Both the position numbers and the translations under genes were made by a program. Positions 10,116-22,499 of a DNA stretch of 64,000 nt are shown piece after piece. Location of the stretch: NCBI GenBank assembly GCA_027257055.1, contig JAPVLO010000277.1, positions 1,364,001 through 1,428,000 on the forward strand, read 5' to 3'. The stretch comes from Cephalopachus bancanus (Eukaryota > Chordata > Mammalia > Primates > Tarsiidae). The number at the start of each line of letters is the position of its first letter. Position 1 is the first letter of the stretch. The notes below the pieces were generated by a model. That model saw only the letters and a program-made list of their open reading frames with translations, searched no databases and was not told where the DNA came from.

Positions 10116-11864
10116 GAAAAACCCAACACAAGAAAAAGGACTTGCCCACCTCCCTGCGATATCCCACTGCCAGAAAGAGTAAACGATTTAATCCACCAGG
10201 ACAATGGTAGAACTGTGTCATTCACACCAAAAGCCAGTGTTCTTCTGTATGCTGGTTACGAATCTTTAGCTAATACTTTGGCACCAAGAAGACACATTGC
10301 TCAAATGTTGAATGCTGCACTAGTTTTAAGCAAAATAGACTTTGCTTCCTGTTGTTGCATGACAGTCTACCATATTTCAGGCAGTCTTCCCCCTCTTATG
10401 ACTGCCAATTTCCAATAATACTAAGTGAGTCACTTAGTGGAGATTTCCAGAGGAAGCAAGGGGAAGTGAACTTGAATTATGCCCCATGTTCTTCACCCCT
10501 AGATATGCACAGTTGAGTTTTAGGAAATTTGGGACAGGGTTATCAGGAGAGAAAGGAAGTCTAACACATTGAGGGAGTCAAAGTACTCACTGGTGCCAAA
10601 GAGTTTGCTGTTAGTAAAAACAGCTGTTTGAAAAGACCCAAATGTATTTAGGAAGTCAATGGGCTAAGGACTTGGTCTCTTGAATTTCCAAGTTTCTTTG
10701 GCTCTTTCAACCTTAAGTCATCACATTTCAGTTTGATAAATACAGCTCACCTCCTACAGTGAATGCTTGTAGCAGGAAAGAACAATTAGCCGACCACAAA
10801 TATTTCTGTGTCAGTCTGACTCCCCAGTGAGAAATGCAAAGCTTGTGGGATCTATCTATTTTTAAATGCCAAAACATTTCCTTTCGTTGAGAACCACGGA
10901 TGGCCATAACTGTGGCAGAATCTCTTACTTCGATACATTAGCAAATAGCTTCAGTTAAAGAAACAAATATAGAAGCAACCACCCTCACGATGGAGAACTT
11001 TAGCCCAGGGGGCGTGCACACAGACTCCAGCCAGTCAGCCTTGGATTCAAGTCCAAGGTTCCTCACAGGCTTGCAGGGTGCGCTCTGATTCTGCTGCACC
11101 CTCCTTCCGGGCCCACAGCCCCCAGGCGGAGCAGTAGGCGAAAACAAAGGCCACGCAGGAGGAGGTGGGAGCCTGAAGCACTTCTGAGCCTGTTTCCTCC
11201 TCCTTAAAATGGAGATAACATGTCCCCCAGCTCCCCGTCCCATTACTGGACCTCTGTATGTGTGGGCACAGATCTTTAGATTTCTTTCATTTCGGTCCAA
11301 GACTCCCAAGGGAGGGAGAGAGAGGGTGGGATTAAAAAAGAGCATTTGGGGGCTTCAGCCTTCTTAGAGAACCTGATGGAACTACCGACCCGGGTCCCCA
11401 GAAAATACACTGACCACCGACAGCCAAATTTTACGCCCAGCTCTGGGACTCCCCCCTCCACAAAGCCCCACAAGGAGTCATGGGCCTCTGATTAAAAACC
11501 CTGGTTTGGACGATGGCACAAATGAGGCCAAAGCTTCAGGGTTTGTTTCCTTATGAGTCATTTCGTTTCACAGAGAGGAAAGTCTGCTCTCTGGCCAAAG
11601 ACCACATCAGCAGCCCTGGCCAGCAAAGATAGTTGTCAGGGAGCTGGATGAGAGAGAGACAAAAAACGCTAGCCACTATCACCGTGGCTTCGGAAGCAAT
11701 TCAACCCCCATCCCGCTCCACCCCGCAAACGAGCACTTTGTCTCCCCCTTCCGTTGTCGTTCCTCAGCGGGTTGGAGAAGGAATAACCTCCAACTGCATG
11801 TAGTTCAGAAGGGCTTTGCAAGCTGCATGCCGTTTTGCTTTTAATCAGCGCCCTCTATGATGGC
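10116..11864. other. Unassigned, mostly unique-looking sequence
   Basis: I recognise no repeat in this 1.7 kb. There are modest open frames (67-135 codons) without exon hallmarks. The stretch 10200-10450 and the stretch 11500-11860 are simply unassigned; cross-species conservation would be the way to judge them. Confidence 0.4.

Positions 11865-11924
<60 letters not shown>
11865..11924. repeat. A16 followed by (AT)22 microsatellite
   Basis: Sixteen A residues run straight into 22 perfect AT units, then ATGCAAAT (11923-11930), which is a perfect POU octamer sequence. The AT run is self-complementary and could extrude as a hairpin. Confidence 0.98.
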
Positions 11925-11927
<3 letters not shown>

Positions 11928-11930
11928 AAT

Positions 11931-13784
11931 GAAATGCCCAGTTGAAAGGGCAACGTAGAATTAGCATGATGAAATAGTATACAACCTCAAAAATGATCAT
12001 TGTGAAGACATGTAACTATGGGGAAGATGCTTATGTTATGGAGAAAAGGAAAGAAAAAGGACAAAAACCAGACCCCAAGATGTCACGTCCCTTATGATTC
12101 CAGCAAGGAAAAGCTCCATGTCAGATGACATGTCAGATGACAAGTAGTTCCGAGGGAAAAGTGTTAGCCTGGTAGCATATCAGTGGCGGTTTATATCTGT
12201 TTTCAAAATTTTCTAGGGGGTTATGTAATTCGTGCCGTTTGAACGTCAGGAGACAAATGACATGTCTGGACAAAATCAGCCCGTTCTTCCCAACGGCTGT
12301 GGCCATCCTGCCTCCGCTGCTCGGCCCAGCTCTCCCCACGGGAAGTCACCAAGGCGATCCGAGAAGGCAGCGGCCGTGGTTGCCCGGCAGAGCACCCAGG
12401 CTGTGGCCAGGGCACGCTCACATCCCAGCACCAGCCTTACTCCTCTCAGACCCCACACGGCTCAGGCCCTCGGCGTGGAAACTGGCTCACCCAAACGGGC
12501 TGAGGACTTGCCACCTCTACCTCCGTGGGAGCCTCTGATGTGGGGGTTCACGTCACCCACAAATAGGCTGACGTGTGGAGGTGGATGTAAACGACCTCTC
12601 CGGGGCAACAGACCTGTGGGTGGTGGGGCCTTAGAGTCCCTCCGCTGCCCAGGCTGGGGCCTGGTGGCTGGCTTCCCCCGCTGGCATTTGCTAAGTGCTG
12701 GAAACAGACCCAGGGTTCCCATGACATCCACATGGGTGCTGTGAGTCCAGCTATTCCCACAACAGCCGCTGAAAGGAAATCGCTGAAAAGGTTCCTGCAG
12801 CGTCTCCTGAGGAAGGGATAGCAGCTGCAAAAATGGGGGGCTGCTGTGACCCGGTGAAGGGCCAGGGCCGGCACCTGAGTGAGGAACGAGATGCCAGCTT
12901 AATCAAAGCAGAGCCAGCTGCATGCAGCTCTGACCTTGAGGCCGCCTCGCTCCCGCAGGGCTGGGCTCCTAACGGCCTCCCTGGCCCGCAGCCGGGGGAA
13001 GTGACAAGGAGGAGAAGCACGTGGCGACATTTCCTCCCCAGAGCTCTGGGCAGGCGGGCAGGTGTCCCTCACGCCCTGTGAGGCCCCCTCGGCCGACTCT
13101 TCTGACCTCTGAACAAACGTGCTCCCTCATCTGGTGGCCCCAAAGTGCAGACCGGCCTCCTCACAGCTGCATCTGGGCCAGAGGGAGTGCCAGAGGTACA
13201 CAGCTGACACCACAGAGACTTTTGTTTCTGCAGCCTCAGGGCCCAGCACAGTGTCTGGCTTCCTGCATGTCCCCTTCAGTAGAGACTGGTAAGTGACCGT
13301 TCTGGTGCCATGAGACAACGCAGTAGAGGACTGAGCCAAAGGGAACGTTCGAGGCAGGCTCGGCAGATGCGGGGAGCAGGGGAGAAAGGGAAGGCCAGGC
13401 AGGCGCTCGAGCTGCTGTGTAGACAGAATGCAGCTCGCCCAGAAAGGTCCAGGACAGGTTCCCACGCACTGGCGGGCCCACAGGACAGCAGAGGCTTCTC
13501 TTCGGGCTGTATCTTTGCCAGAGCCTCCCGGCAGAGTGAAGGCTCCCTTGGTCACAGGGGTCCCAAGGCCTGCAGTCACCCAGCCCGTGGCCACAGCCAC
13601 GGCTGTGAGCTCAGCCCGTGATCGCAGGTCAGAGCTGACCACGCCTTAGTCCTCAGGCTTCCCCAGTCCCTGTGTGTGTCTGCGCACTGCGGACGATTTC
13701 ATGGCACATACACAGCCCTCTCCCCGATGACACTGCCCTCTTGCCTCACCGGAGTGCTGGAGGCAGATTCATGAAGAACAGGTA
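11931..13784. other. GC-rich unassigned sequence
   Basis: Overlapping chance frames of 80-171 codons occur on both strands, for example 12232-12744 plus and 13127-13642 minus. They overlap each other in opposite directions and lack credible splice sites, so I do not call genes. No named repeat is seen. Confidence 0.4.
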
Positions 13785-14530
13785 AAAATGTTCAACATCA
13801 CTCAGCATCAGGGAGATGCAAATTAAAACCACAATGAGGTATGACCTCATACCAGTCAGAATGACCATTACTAAAAAACCAAAAACAACAGATGCTGGCA
13901 CAGTTGTGGAGAAAAGGGAACACATACACTGTTAATAGGAGTGTACATTAGTCCAACCTCTGTGGAAACCAGAATGGAGATTTCTCAAAGAACTAACAGT
14001 AGATCCACCATTTGATCCAGGAATCCCACTACTCAGTCTCTACCCAAAAGGATGGAAAAAGACACCCGTAGTCACATGTTCATCGCAGCACAACTCACAG
14101 TGGCAAAGAGGTAGGCTCAGCCCAAACGCCCATTGACCCATCGGTGACTAATGAAAGATGTGGCATGTATACACGATGGAAGGCTACCCAGCTATCAAAA
14201 AATAAATAAATAACATCCTTTGCAGCAACTTGGATGGAATTGGAGAACCTCATGCTGAGTGAACTAACTCGGGAGCAGAAAACCAAATGCTGCCCGCCAT
14301 CACTTATGAGGGAGAGCCAAACTAAGGATCTACAAAGCCGTCGAGAACTGGTACACGTAACGGACACTGGAGACTCAGAAGGGGGCAGGGGCAGGAGTGA
14401 AGGCGTGAAAAAAATCACCTGTCAGGTACAACGCTCAGAGGTGAGGTTGGCAGGCATGCCCAAAGCCCAGACCAATAGCTATTTGTGTCCCACACAGGTA
14501 CTGACATTAGAAAACAAAATAAAATAAATG
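13785..14530 (+). repeat. 5'-truncated L1 3' end with 3' UTR
   Basis: Sense L1 ORF2 C-terminal region: 'aaattaaaaccacaatgagg', 'cagaatgaccattactaaa', 'ggaatcccactactcagtc' and 'ggatggaattggagaacctc'. A G-rich 3' UTR ('gaagggggcaggggcagg') and an A-rich end follow near 14527. It is one of the better-preserved L1 tails here, and its frame is broken. Confidence 0.92.
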
Positions 14531-14624
14531 AACCCACCCATCTACCATCCATGAAGCCAGTGTCATCACCAACAAATCCAAGGAGTCCCTCTGGCATTAT
14601 TGTCCTCACTAACCAGCACGTTCT

Positions 14625-14655
14625 GTTGTGTTGTGTGTGTGTGTGTGTGTGTGTC
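14625..14655 (+). repeat. (TG)n microsatellite
   Basis: About 11 TG units after 'ttgtgttg'. Confidence 0.95.
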
Positions 14656-15007
14656 TTCCTGAGAGTCCTCAGGCTGTGTGACCTTGGGAAGGTAAAAGAG
14701 AATAAGGAAATGAGACAAATTCAGCCCTGGCATCGTTCTCCCCTCAGGTCTGCAAACAGGACATGGAAGAGCTTCAAGCACTTTTGAGGCCACTTGTAGA
14801 GGCACTTTTAGAAATACCCTGTGGTGTGGCAAAGAGGCCGCTCCAGAGCCAGGCTGGTCACCATCCATGTGACCTCAGGGAAGGCACGCCGCTCTCCAGG
14901 TGTGCAGTGGGGAAGCAGGATGGAGACCTATGGCCATCAAGCTCAAAGTCCTTCTGCTGTCTTCCTCCCTGCTGAACCCAGCGCGAGAAGCGATTTGTCA
15001 TGCCTGG

Positions 15008-15395
15008 CCGGGCCAGGGGCAGGGCGGGAGGAAGATGGAAGGAGGCTCACAGAGGCTGGGATGTCAGGGCTGAACCTCCAAGGATACAGAGGAGCTCTCC
15101 AGGAGAGGTGGGCATTCCAGGCAGGGAGGAAGGCTTGGCAACAGTTCTGAGGTGCAATCAGTACCAGAGAGTCTTCTAGGACAGGATAGCTGGGCCAGCA
15201 TGCTTAGAGAAGAAAGGATACCTAGACAGTCCAGTCTGGAGGCTGGAGATCTCCATGGGAGGCTTGGACTTTGTGTTAAGCATGGGGAAATCAATGGAGT
15301 TTTTATCCTGGAGGGTGATAAGATCATATTTGAGTTCTAGAACAACCTTGTCAGCCACCTGTAGGGTGGATTGGAGTAGAAGAGACTAAAGACAG
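15008..15395 (-). repeat. L2 LINE fragment
   Basis: The antisense L2 order is 'gtgggcattccaggcaggga', 'ggcaacagttctgaggtgc', 'gtgataagatcatatttgag' and 'ggtggattggagtagaag', as expected of an L2 tail inserted in reverse. Confidence 0.75.
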
Positions 15396-16020
15396 AGCAG
15401 TGAGCTCCAAGGACGTGGAATTGTTTCGTCTAGAAATGGGAGGACCTAAGCTAAAGCAAGGGAGAAAGGCGGGGACATGCAGCGTGCCACTTTGCCCTCC
15501 CTCAGGGAAGCGGACCAGCGGCCATGGTGGGTCCCCGCGCCGAGGTGTGAACATTCCGGGTCATCCTCTGACCTCGGCTGGGATGCCACCTTCCCCCAGA
15601 CTTCAGGCTTCTTCTGCAGGAACAAAGCTTCTCCCAGGAAGGCCGCGGTGATTAACCACCCCTAGCAGAGGTGAACGAGGGAAAGGGAGAGGCAGGACGC
15701 CCAGGACTTCAGATCTCTCCCAGTCGCGGGCAAAGGACAGAAGCAAGGCCTAGCAGCCCCTCCATCTCATCCCCGCTGTCCCCGGGGAAGGGGGAGTGGG
15801 TGCTGTCTCCCTTCTCGGTCCCTTCTCAGCAGAAGACAAAGTATCCTCGCCATTTGACAGCAAGAAGGTTTCCGAAGGTAGAAAGAACTCTGGGAAGGCA
15901 GTGTTCCTGGGACTAGATTTCTACAAGATGGATGAAGCGTGGAGCTCTCTTTGTGAGACAGAATCTGTTCCTTTGCTTGTGTTGCAGCGGTACTTGTGGT
16001 GGTGGTTTTGCTGTTGTTTT
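15396..16020. other. Unassigned sequence
   Basis: GC-moderate DNA between an L2 fragment and a TG-rich tract. There are no supportable exons or repeats. Confidence 0.4.
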
Positions 16021-16026
16021 GGGTAG

Positions 16027-16312
16027 GGGTGTGTGTGTGTTCCCATGTATATATGTGTTTCTGTGTGCATCTGTGCATGTTTGTACACGTGTGTGTCTAT
16101 CTACCTGTGTGTGGATATGTGTTCCTATGTGTGTCTGTGTCTCTGTGTGTCTATGTTTCCGTGTGTCTGTGCTTTTGTATGTACATGTGCATGTGTGTGT
16201 TTCTATGTGTGTCTGCGTGTCTGTGTATCTGTGTGTTTCTGAGTATGTCTAGATGTGTCTGTGTGTCTCTGCATGTATGTGTGTGTCTGTGTATGTCTGT
16301 ATGTATGTGCGC
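16027..16312 (+). repeat. Degenerate TG-rich low-complexity tract
   Basis: About 285 bases of interrupted TGTG, TGTC and TATG units form an old, eroded TG satellite. The 215-codon Cys/Val-rich open frame crossing it (15996-16643) is an artefact of this composition. Confidence 0.92.
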
Positions 16313-16319
16313 ACATGCC

Positions 16320-17480
16320 CTACATCAATTTCCCCCTTGCCTGGGACACGGTCACAGACATGTCCACTTTTTAGTGCTGCTGGTTATAAAATCCTTGAAA
16401 GAGGGTCCACACGGGCCGTTTGGCCCAAACACCGCATGCGAAAGAGCTCCAGTGCACCCACCACCAACACCGCACCTGCCCTTCTGGGCCCCATCCTGGG
16501 GTGGGAGCAGGGTACACCGTTCTCAGTCATCGAGTCTGTCCTCGAACAGCAAAGTACCCTGGCGGAGATACTCTGAGCACATGCTCTGTGGGGCCGGGGC
16601 TAGTGGCATGCCGCTCGCAGCAGTCTTAAAGCATTCACCATAAAGATTCACGAAAGATCTTAATACACAACTCTGTGACGGCATCATACGGTGGATAAAA
16701 CCAGCCCTTGAAGGCCCCATTTCTCCCCCACTCGTGATTAGGCCTTTTCTTGGTTCGTTTCTCAGCGGGTCTTCCAATCCATGGGAGAAGAGAGGCCAGA
16801 CAGCAAGATGCCAATTTTCTCCTGTGCAGGCCGGCTCTCTGTGGCTGTTTGGAAAGTCCAAAAATAAGTAGGAGAAGGGGAAGAAGGAGGGTGGAGTCAC
16901 ACCACGAGAGAGTGGCTTTACATACAGGCAGCAATTAGGGGAACCCTATGTGAAAACAGAAAGTTCCACGCCACTGAGATGAGTGTCACCGCGTCGTCCT
17001 GTGTAAATGCAATGAATGAATAAAGGAAGGCATGGTACATGGCCCCGCTGCAATGCATGCTCCTTCTCATCAAGGAGCCTTGGAAAGAAAGATTTTAAAT
17101 GCTTGCTTTGCCACAAAGGTGAGGTAACTTGTACAGGTGAATGAGATCTTCCTAAAGCCAGGACCCAAGCTCCATGGGAGGCTGGAGAAATGTCAGTCCT
17201 GTGAAGTATCCTCTCATCTCTGGGCCGGCAGGCTCGCTGGGGTATTTTTGATTCCCATTTGCTTGTTCTTAGAGGGCACTTGTTTTGATAACAAGATGGA
17301 GCAAAGGAGCCACTTGACCAGGACAGGTGGTAGGAGACAGCCCTTCCACGGTGAGACCAGGGGCAACAAGCAACCACAGCAGGGGCGGGGAGGCACTGGC
17401 AAGAACACTGGGAGAGCGACCCTTTCCATCTTCCACACCTGAGAATAGGACGCTCCAGCCTGGTCACCAAGAGAGCAGTT
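16320..17480. other. Unassigned sequence
   Basis: I see no recognisable element apart from weak MIR-like words at about 17090-17160. Opposite-strand frames here do not look coding. Confidence 0.4.
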
Positions 17481-17772
17481 GCTGGGCTCGGTGGCTCAGC
17501 CTATCATTCCAACAGGTTGGGAGGCCGAGGCGAGGGCATTGCCTGAGCCCCAGGTTCGAGACCAGCCCGGGCAACTTGGTGAGACCTCATTTCTATAATA
17601 AATCAAAAAATTAACTGGGCATGGTAGCACGTGCCTATAGTTCCAGCTGCTTGGAAGGCTGAGGCAGAAGGATCACTGGAACCCAGCAGGTCGACGCTGA
17701 GGTGGCTGTGAGTGTGCCACTGCCCTTCAGTCTGGGAGACAGAGTGAGACTCCAACTCAAAAAAAAAAAAAA
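17481..17772 (+). repeat. Alu SINE, young lineage
   Basis: A full dimer from 'gctgggctcggtggctcagc' to an A14 tail. 'aagagag' precedes the element and recurs after the tail, a probable partial target-site duplication. Confidence 0.95.
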
Positions 17773-18082
17773 GAGAGAACAGGTGTCTCCTCGCTGATCT
17801 CAGCTCTCGATTATTGCCCGGGAGGAACACCCTCTGCTCACTTCAGACAGCGCCGTGAGTCCTAGTCCCCTCCAGGAAACCACCAGGCCTCAAACCTCAT
17901 GCTGATCCAGGGGCAAAGGCCTCTCAGGAGGGGATTGCCCTGCATGAGACTTTGACACAGGATGGAGCAGGAAAGAGAATCTCACACTGGCGCAGGAGCA
18001 AGTGACAAAGCTGTGCTTCTCCCCTTGGGAGGTACCAGGCGTTCATTCTTCCCGTGCCAGTAGGTCCAGACCTTTCTTATCC

Positions 18083-18505
18083 CATGAAACCCAACGAAAG
18101 CTACAGAAGAGAAGAGTGCCTACCTGCACACAAACTTGCATGCAAGATCGGGGAACTCACAGGCACCACAAGCTCATTGGGACTCTGTGATCTGGAAGGT
18201 CAAAACCGACTTCATCTTTTAAGCACGTAATCAATGCCCTTGTAGACACTACATGTGGCTGTACTTTTCACACGTACACAAACACTCCCTATACTCCAGT
18301 GACGCCGAGAGTGAGGGCCTCCTTAAAGCTTGCACCCCAAGTTTGTCTTGTTTGTACCCCCTGGTCCAGGCTCAGCACCCCAGCTATCAAGATGTGCAAA
18401 GAAGCCAGCAGACAGTGGTGACGGGAAGGCACCAAGAGAACCTTTTCCATCACACGGTTGTGGGAAGCCGCAGCCCTTTGGTGAGGGGACACTCGTGAGT
18501 CACAT
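18083..18505. repeat. Diverged direct repeat, copy A
   Basis: This 420-bp segment aligns with 22045-22470 in the same orientation. Shared blocks in order include 'ctcacaggcaccacaa', 'cttgtagacacta', 'cttgcacccca', 'caggctcagcaccc' and 'cacacggttgtgggaa'. The flanks do not align. It could be a local duplication or two members of an unnamed repeat. Confidence 0.85.
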
Positions 18506-19400
18506 GGGCGCTGATAGCCCCTGGGGTAGGGACATGGTGGCTGTGGGGAGAGGGTCTCCAGGCAGGCCCGGGGGCCCTCCTCCCTTTCTCTGCCTCCAAG
18601 CACTCAGTAGGGCCAGAAAGTTCCATGCCACTGAGTAGGGCCTCCAGTGTGAGGCTCAGGACTCGGGAGAGCCCAGGAGGCAGGTTATTCTCTACTCGTC
18701 TCTGCTCAGCAAAGCCAATGGCAGGCGGGACCCTGATTTGAAGTTTGGCACGAGACATTCTGCCTCTGCGTCAGTGATTAATGGGGCAGCTTGTGCCAGT
18801 TTGCAAGAACCAGTTGTTAAGTTTTCAGGAATTTTGTGAGTTGGTCATCAAAAGTTCAGATCATTATTCAGAATTAAATGATAAAAAGTTATATAAAATT
18901 AAAAGGATAAAAAATAAATACTGCTATATCACATGTAATTAAATGAATTATATTAAAAGCAAAGGTAATAAACACTTAGACCTCATCACTTCCTAGTTCT
19001 TTTCACTAGATTTTAATAATATCTATGCGCTTGAGGTTACTTATGCCAACTGTCAGAGGTAAATATTAAATAATGATGTGCTACTGCGTCCCTTCACAAT
19101 TCCACGTCCAACCAAGTCATGTGGGCTACTTGAAATTGGCCATGATGGGAGTATTTACACCATGGGAATAGGCAAATGCTACAAACCTAGGGTTAGTTCA
19201 TGTTCTTGATTTTCTTGATATAAAAGCACATCCAATTTGTAGCTAATGCATGATGAATAGCACACCAAAAAATGAGGAAACTGGTTTTAGTTTTTAAAGA
19301 CTATTATCCAATTTTGCAAAGAAGCTATTCACTTCACTAAGACTACAGCCTGACAGTCTTTGTTGTTTCACTTTAATCTACTCCTGAACATAAATGAAAA
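18506..19400. other. Unassigned sequence, AT-rich on the right
   Basis: A GC-rich part (18506-18760) gives way to AT-rich DNA (18770-19400). There are no exons or nameable repeats. Confidence 0.4.
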
Positions 19401-19404
19401 TCTT

Positions 19405-19710
19405 GGCCTGATACAGTGTCTTATGCCTGTAATCCTGGCACGTTGGGAGGCTTGAAGCAGGAGGATTGCCTGAGCTCAGGAGTTCAAGACCAGCCTGGAC
19501 AACATAGTGGAACCTCATCTCTACCAAAAAAAAAAAAAGCCAAAAAATTAGCCATGCATGGTAGCACACACTTGTAGTCTCAACTGCTCAAGAGGTTGAG
19601 GCTGGATCACCTAAGCCCAAAAGTTTGAGGATGCAGTGAGTTTTGATCGTGCCACTGCACTCGAGCCTGGTTGACAGAGTAAGACTCCGACTCCAAAAAA
19701 AAAAAAAAAT
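19405..19710 (+). repeat. Alu SINE, old AluJ-like
   Basis: A strongly diverged dimer ('ggcctgatacagtgtcttat', 'gaccagcctggacaacatag', 'gccactgcactcgagcctgg') with an A-rich linker of 13 A and an A-tail. Confidence 0.93.
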
Positions 19711-21112
19711 TAATTAATAACCTATTTTTAAAAAGGAAAAAAAAATCTCAGTCTTCACACCACCACTACACTTGTTCATCGACTGCAACAACAGCTTGGC
19801 CTCGAATACAAGAGCGGCAAAGTCAACCTATGCATTCTGTGAGACTCAGTTGATTATATGGCATTTATAATGGGGAATGTTGTATATTTTCTTATTATTT
19901 GTAAATTACACGTTACATATCCTTTATATTAGCACATTTAATAAGCTTACGTACATACACAGTGCATTCATTTTCAGAAAGCTGGTGTTTGCCAGCATGC
20001 CTACATATCTGCTCTCGGTCTCAAGATGTCTATTTTGACCTCATGCTTCCCTCCCTGAGCTGACGGGTGCCAGGGAGCCCATCAGATAGACACACAGATG
20101 CCTCACAGTGGAAATTATTCCCTCCCGTGCTCATGTGTAGAAAAAGGAGAGTTCAGCCTTCCCCACAAAGTCACCCAAATACAATCATGAAAACGGACAG
20201 TACTTAAAAAAAAATGTATGTGCAATACTTTTAAAAATTATATTATATTTTAAAACATCCGATTGTACCACCGAAATGGCAGGAATAAAAGAAATCTTAA
20301 AATGAAAAATTTTACATAATCTCTAATAATGCAAGGCAGAAGTTCTGTAAAAACAGGCAGTTGAAACTTGAGCTATTTGTGTGACTATCATAGACCCAGC
20401 TAAAGGTTTCACCTCATGCTAGCCTTCTCGATGGGCTTTTCTATGTTTTGCACACAGAGAGGGAACAGATTCTTAGTGAGCAGCCACACGATGCACCGGG
20501 CTCTTCAGAAGTGCTGTCCTGTTTACGTAATTATTCATTTTTCTGGTGTTCCCAAAAAAAGATTTGAGGCCACTTATAAAAGTACATACGATACAATAGG
20601 AGAGAAAAATAGGCAAAGGAATCAGACCAAAGGGTAAGTTAGGGCAGAAAAACTAAGTGGGGTATAGAGCCGGTGCACAGAAACACACACTGTGAGATAC
20701 TGCTGCACCACTGCCCATGGTGACATGCAAATCTGTCTCTAAGTGTCCTGGGTAAAGATCCAAAGCACACAGTGGGAAACGGCCAGTTTGAAGAGCCATA
20801 GGCTCTGTAAGACACCCGTCACTCTGGAGAGGCATGAATTTCCTCGTTGTGGAATTTGAGAGTGGTTCTCCCGTGGTTCCCTCTGGGGAGTCCGGGTGGG
20901 ATGGTGAGCAGTGCCTCAGTGGCATTCCCGCAATCATGCCACCGTGAGTTTCTAATGCCGGCTTAGTCCCAGCCGAGGATGACATGCCCATGCCAAGAAA
21001 GAGCACCCAAGCCTGATTCAGGAGACGCGATTCTCTCAGACACCCGAGTATTGAGAGCAAAGCATACCACTCTTGGACTGACTGGGATGATACCAGAGGA
21101 GCACCCAAAATA
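19711..21112. other. AT-rich unassigned sequence
   Basis: No repeat is recognised. A 167-codon minus-strand frame (20653-21156) runs into a DNA transposon and has no exon hallmarks. Confidence 0.4.
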
Positions 21113-21396
21113 CAGTCACGCATCGTTTCATGATGGGAAGGTGTTCTGAGAAACACCTTGTTGGGTCTTTTTGTTGTGTGAACATCATGGAGTGTACTGA
21201 CACAAGCCTAGACGGTACAGCCTACTACACACCTAGGTCATATGGCTCCCACTGTCCAGCAGCTGGAACGCAATGGTAAGCATTTGTGTATCTAAGCACA
21301 TCCAAACATAGAGAAAGTGCGGTAAAAATATGGTAATGTGATCTTACGGGAGCACTGTCTGTCATTGACCAAAATGTTGTCATGTGGCCCACAATT
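21113..21396 (+). mobile_element. MER8-like non-autonomous Tigger-type DNA transposon
   Basis: It starts TA|CAGTCACGCATCG and contains, in order, 'ttctgagaaacacc', 'gtgaacatcatggagtgtac', 'tagacggtacagcctactac', 'acacctaggtcatatgg', 'tgtgtatctaagcacatcc' and 'gtcattgaccaaaatgttgt'. This is the layout of the short TA-targeted MER8 family as I recall it. It has no coding capacity, and the right terminus is decayed. Confidence 0.8.
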
Positions 21397-21774
21397 GGAT
21401 CAAGCTTTGTGTTCCTCAGTCTTATTAAATTCATTTCCTCTTTTGAGAAACAACAAAACCATGCTCTCCTTTTTGAGATTTCAGAATAAATATTGCGCTT
21501 AACAGTAAATAAGTCGTCGTATAAAATGTGTCCTTTCGAGCGACAAGGACTCCCTTGTGATTCTGACATTGAGAATTGAGTGGTCTAGAAGGATGAATGT
21601 GTGTGCTCTTCAGCCTCAGCTCACCTGGGAACTAGGCCTTTGGGGTTTAATTCTGATAATCCTGTGATGTGCTATTATCACAACAAATAATGAAATAAGA
21701 CTCTGAGGGTATCACGAGCCGACCTGAGCTAGGTAAGCCTGCTAGTGAATAGTGAGGTCAAATCATTGCAATCT

Positions 21775-21895
21775 CACAAAGAGACTCAGTGACAAGCCCA
21801 AGGTCACACTGCCAGGAAGTGGCAGGGCAGAACCTTGAACTGGGACCCTCTGATCCACAAGGCTGGGTGTCCTACCACTATGCTACAGGATGGGA
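21775..21895 (-). repeat. MIR SINE
   Basis: Antisense MIR: 'gacaagcccaaggtcacact', 'ggaagtggcagggcagaacc' and 'cctaccactatgctaca'. Confidence 0.88.
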
Positions 21896-22044
21896 CCTCT
21901 CAGTTGTGGCTTCCTTATCTTACTTCCATGTCCAAGTCCTTTACCCTTCCTCATACCCACAACACATTGAAAAATTAAATTCTCCTTACTAAATGTTTGA
22001 CCGGCTGATTCCAGAGATCTTGGGGTTGGCAGCCCATTTGGGGA

Positions 22045-22470
22045 ATCTGATAAAAGCTACAAATGCTCTTTGCAGAAGAGTGTCCTGCTACACAAAAGCT
22101 TACAAGATCAGGAACCTCACAGGCACCACAAACTCATCAGGAGTGCATGGTCTCGATGATCAGAGTGGGCTCAATCCACAAAGTACAGAACATGAAACGC
22201 TCTTGTAGACACTAGGTGTGGTGGTGCATTTCACACATACACAGTCATCTCTGCACTTGAACGCCCTTGAGAGTGAAGGCCTCTGTAAGTCTTGCACCCC
22301 AGGTGTGCCTTGTTTGCTCCCCTCCTCAGTGCAGGCTCAGCACCCTAGGTATCCAAGTGTGCAGAGGCCAGCAGGGAGTGGTGAGGGTAAGGCACCCAGC
22401 AGAACTTCCTTGTGTCACACGGTTGTGGGAATCACCAGCCCTCTGGTGAGGGGGCACCCGAAAGCCACAC
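22045..22470. repeat. Diverged direct repeat, copy B
   Basis: The partner of 18083-18505, same orientation, starting about 3.96 kb further on. Conserved blocks are interrupted by small indels. By eye, identity across the better blocks is roughly three quarters. A MIR precedes it and another follows, neither of which has a match beside copy A. Confidence 0.85.
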
Positions 22471-22499
22471 ATTGGCTGGGGGGGAATCTATTCTAGGCC

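Noticed and set aside
15996..16643. 215-codon Cys/Val-rich frame resembling a membrane peptide
   Set aside because: It is generated by the TG-rich tract at 16027-16312.
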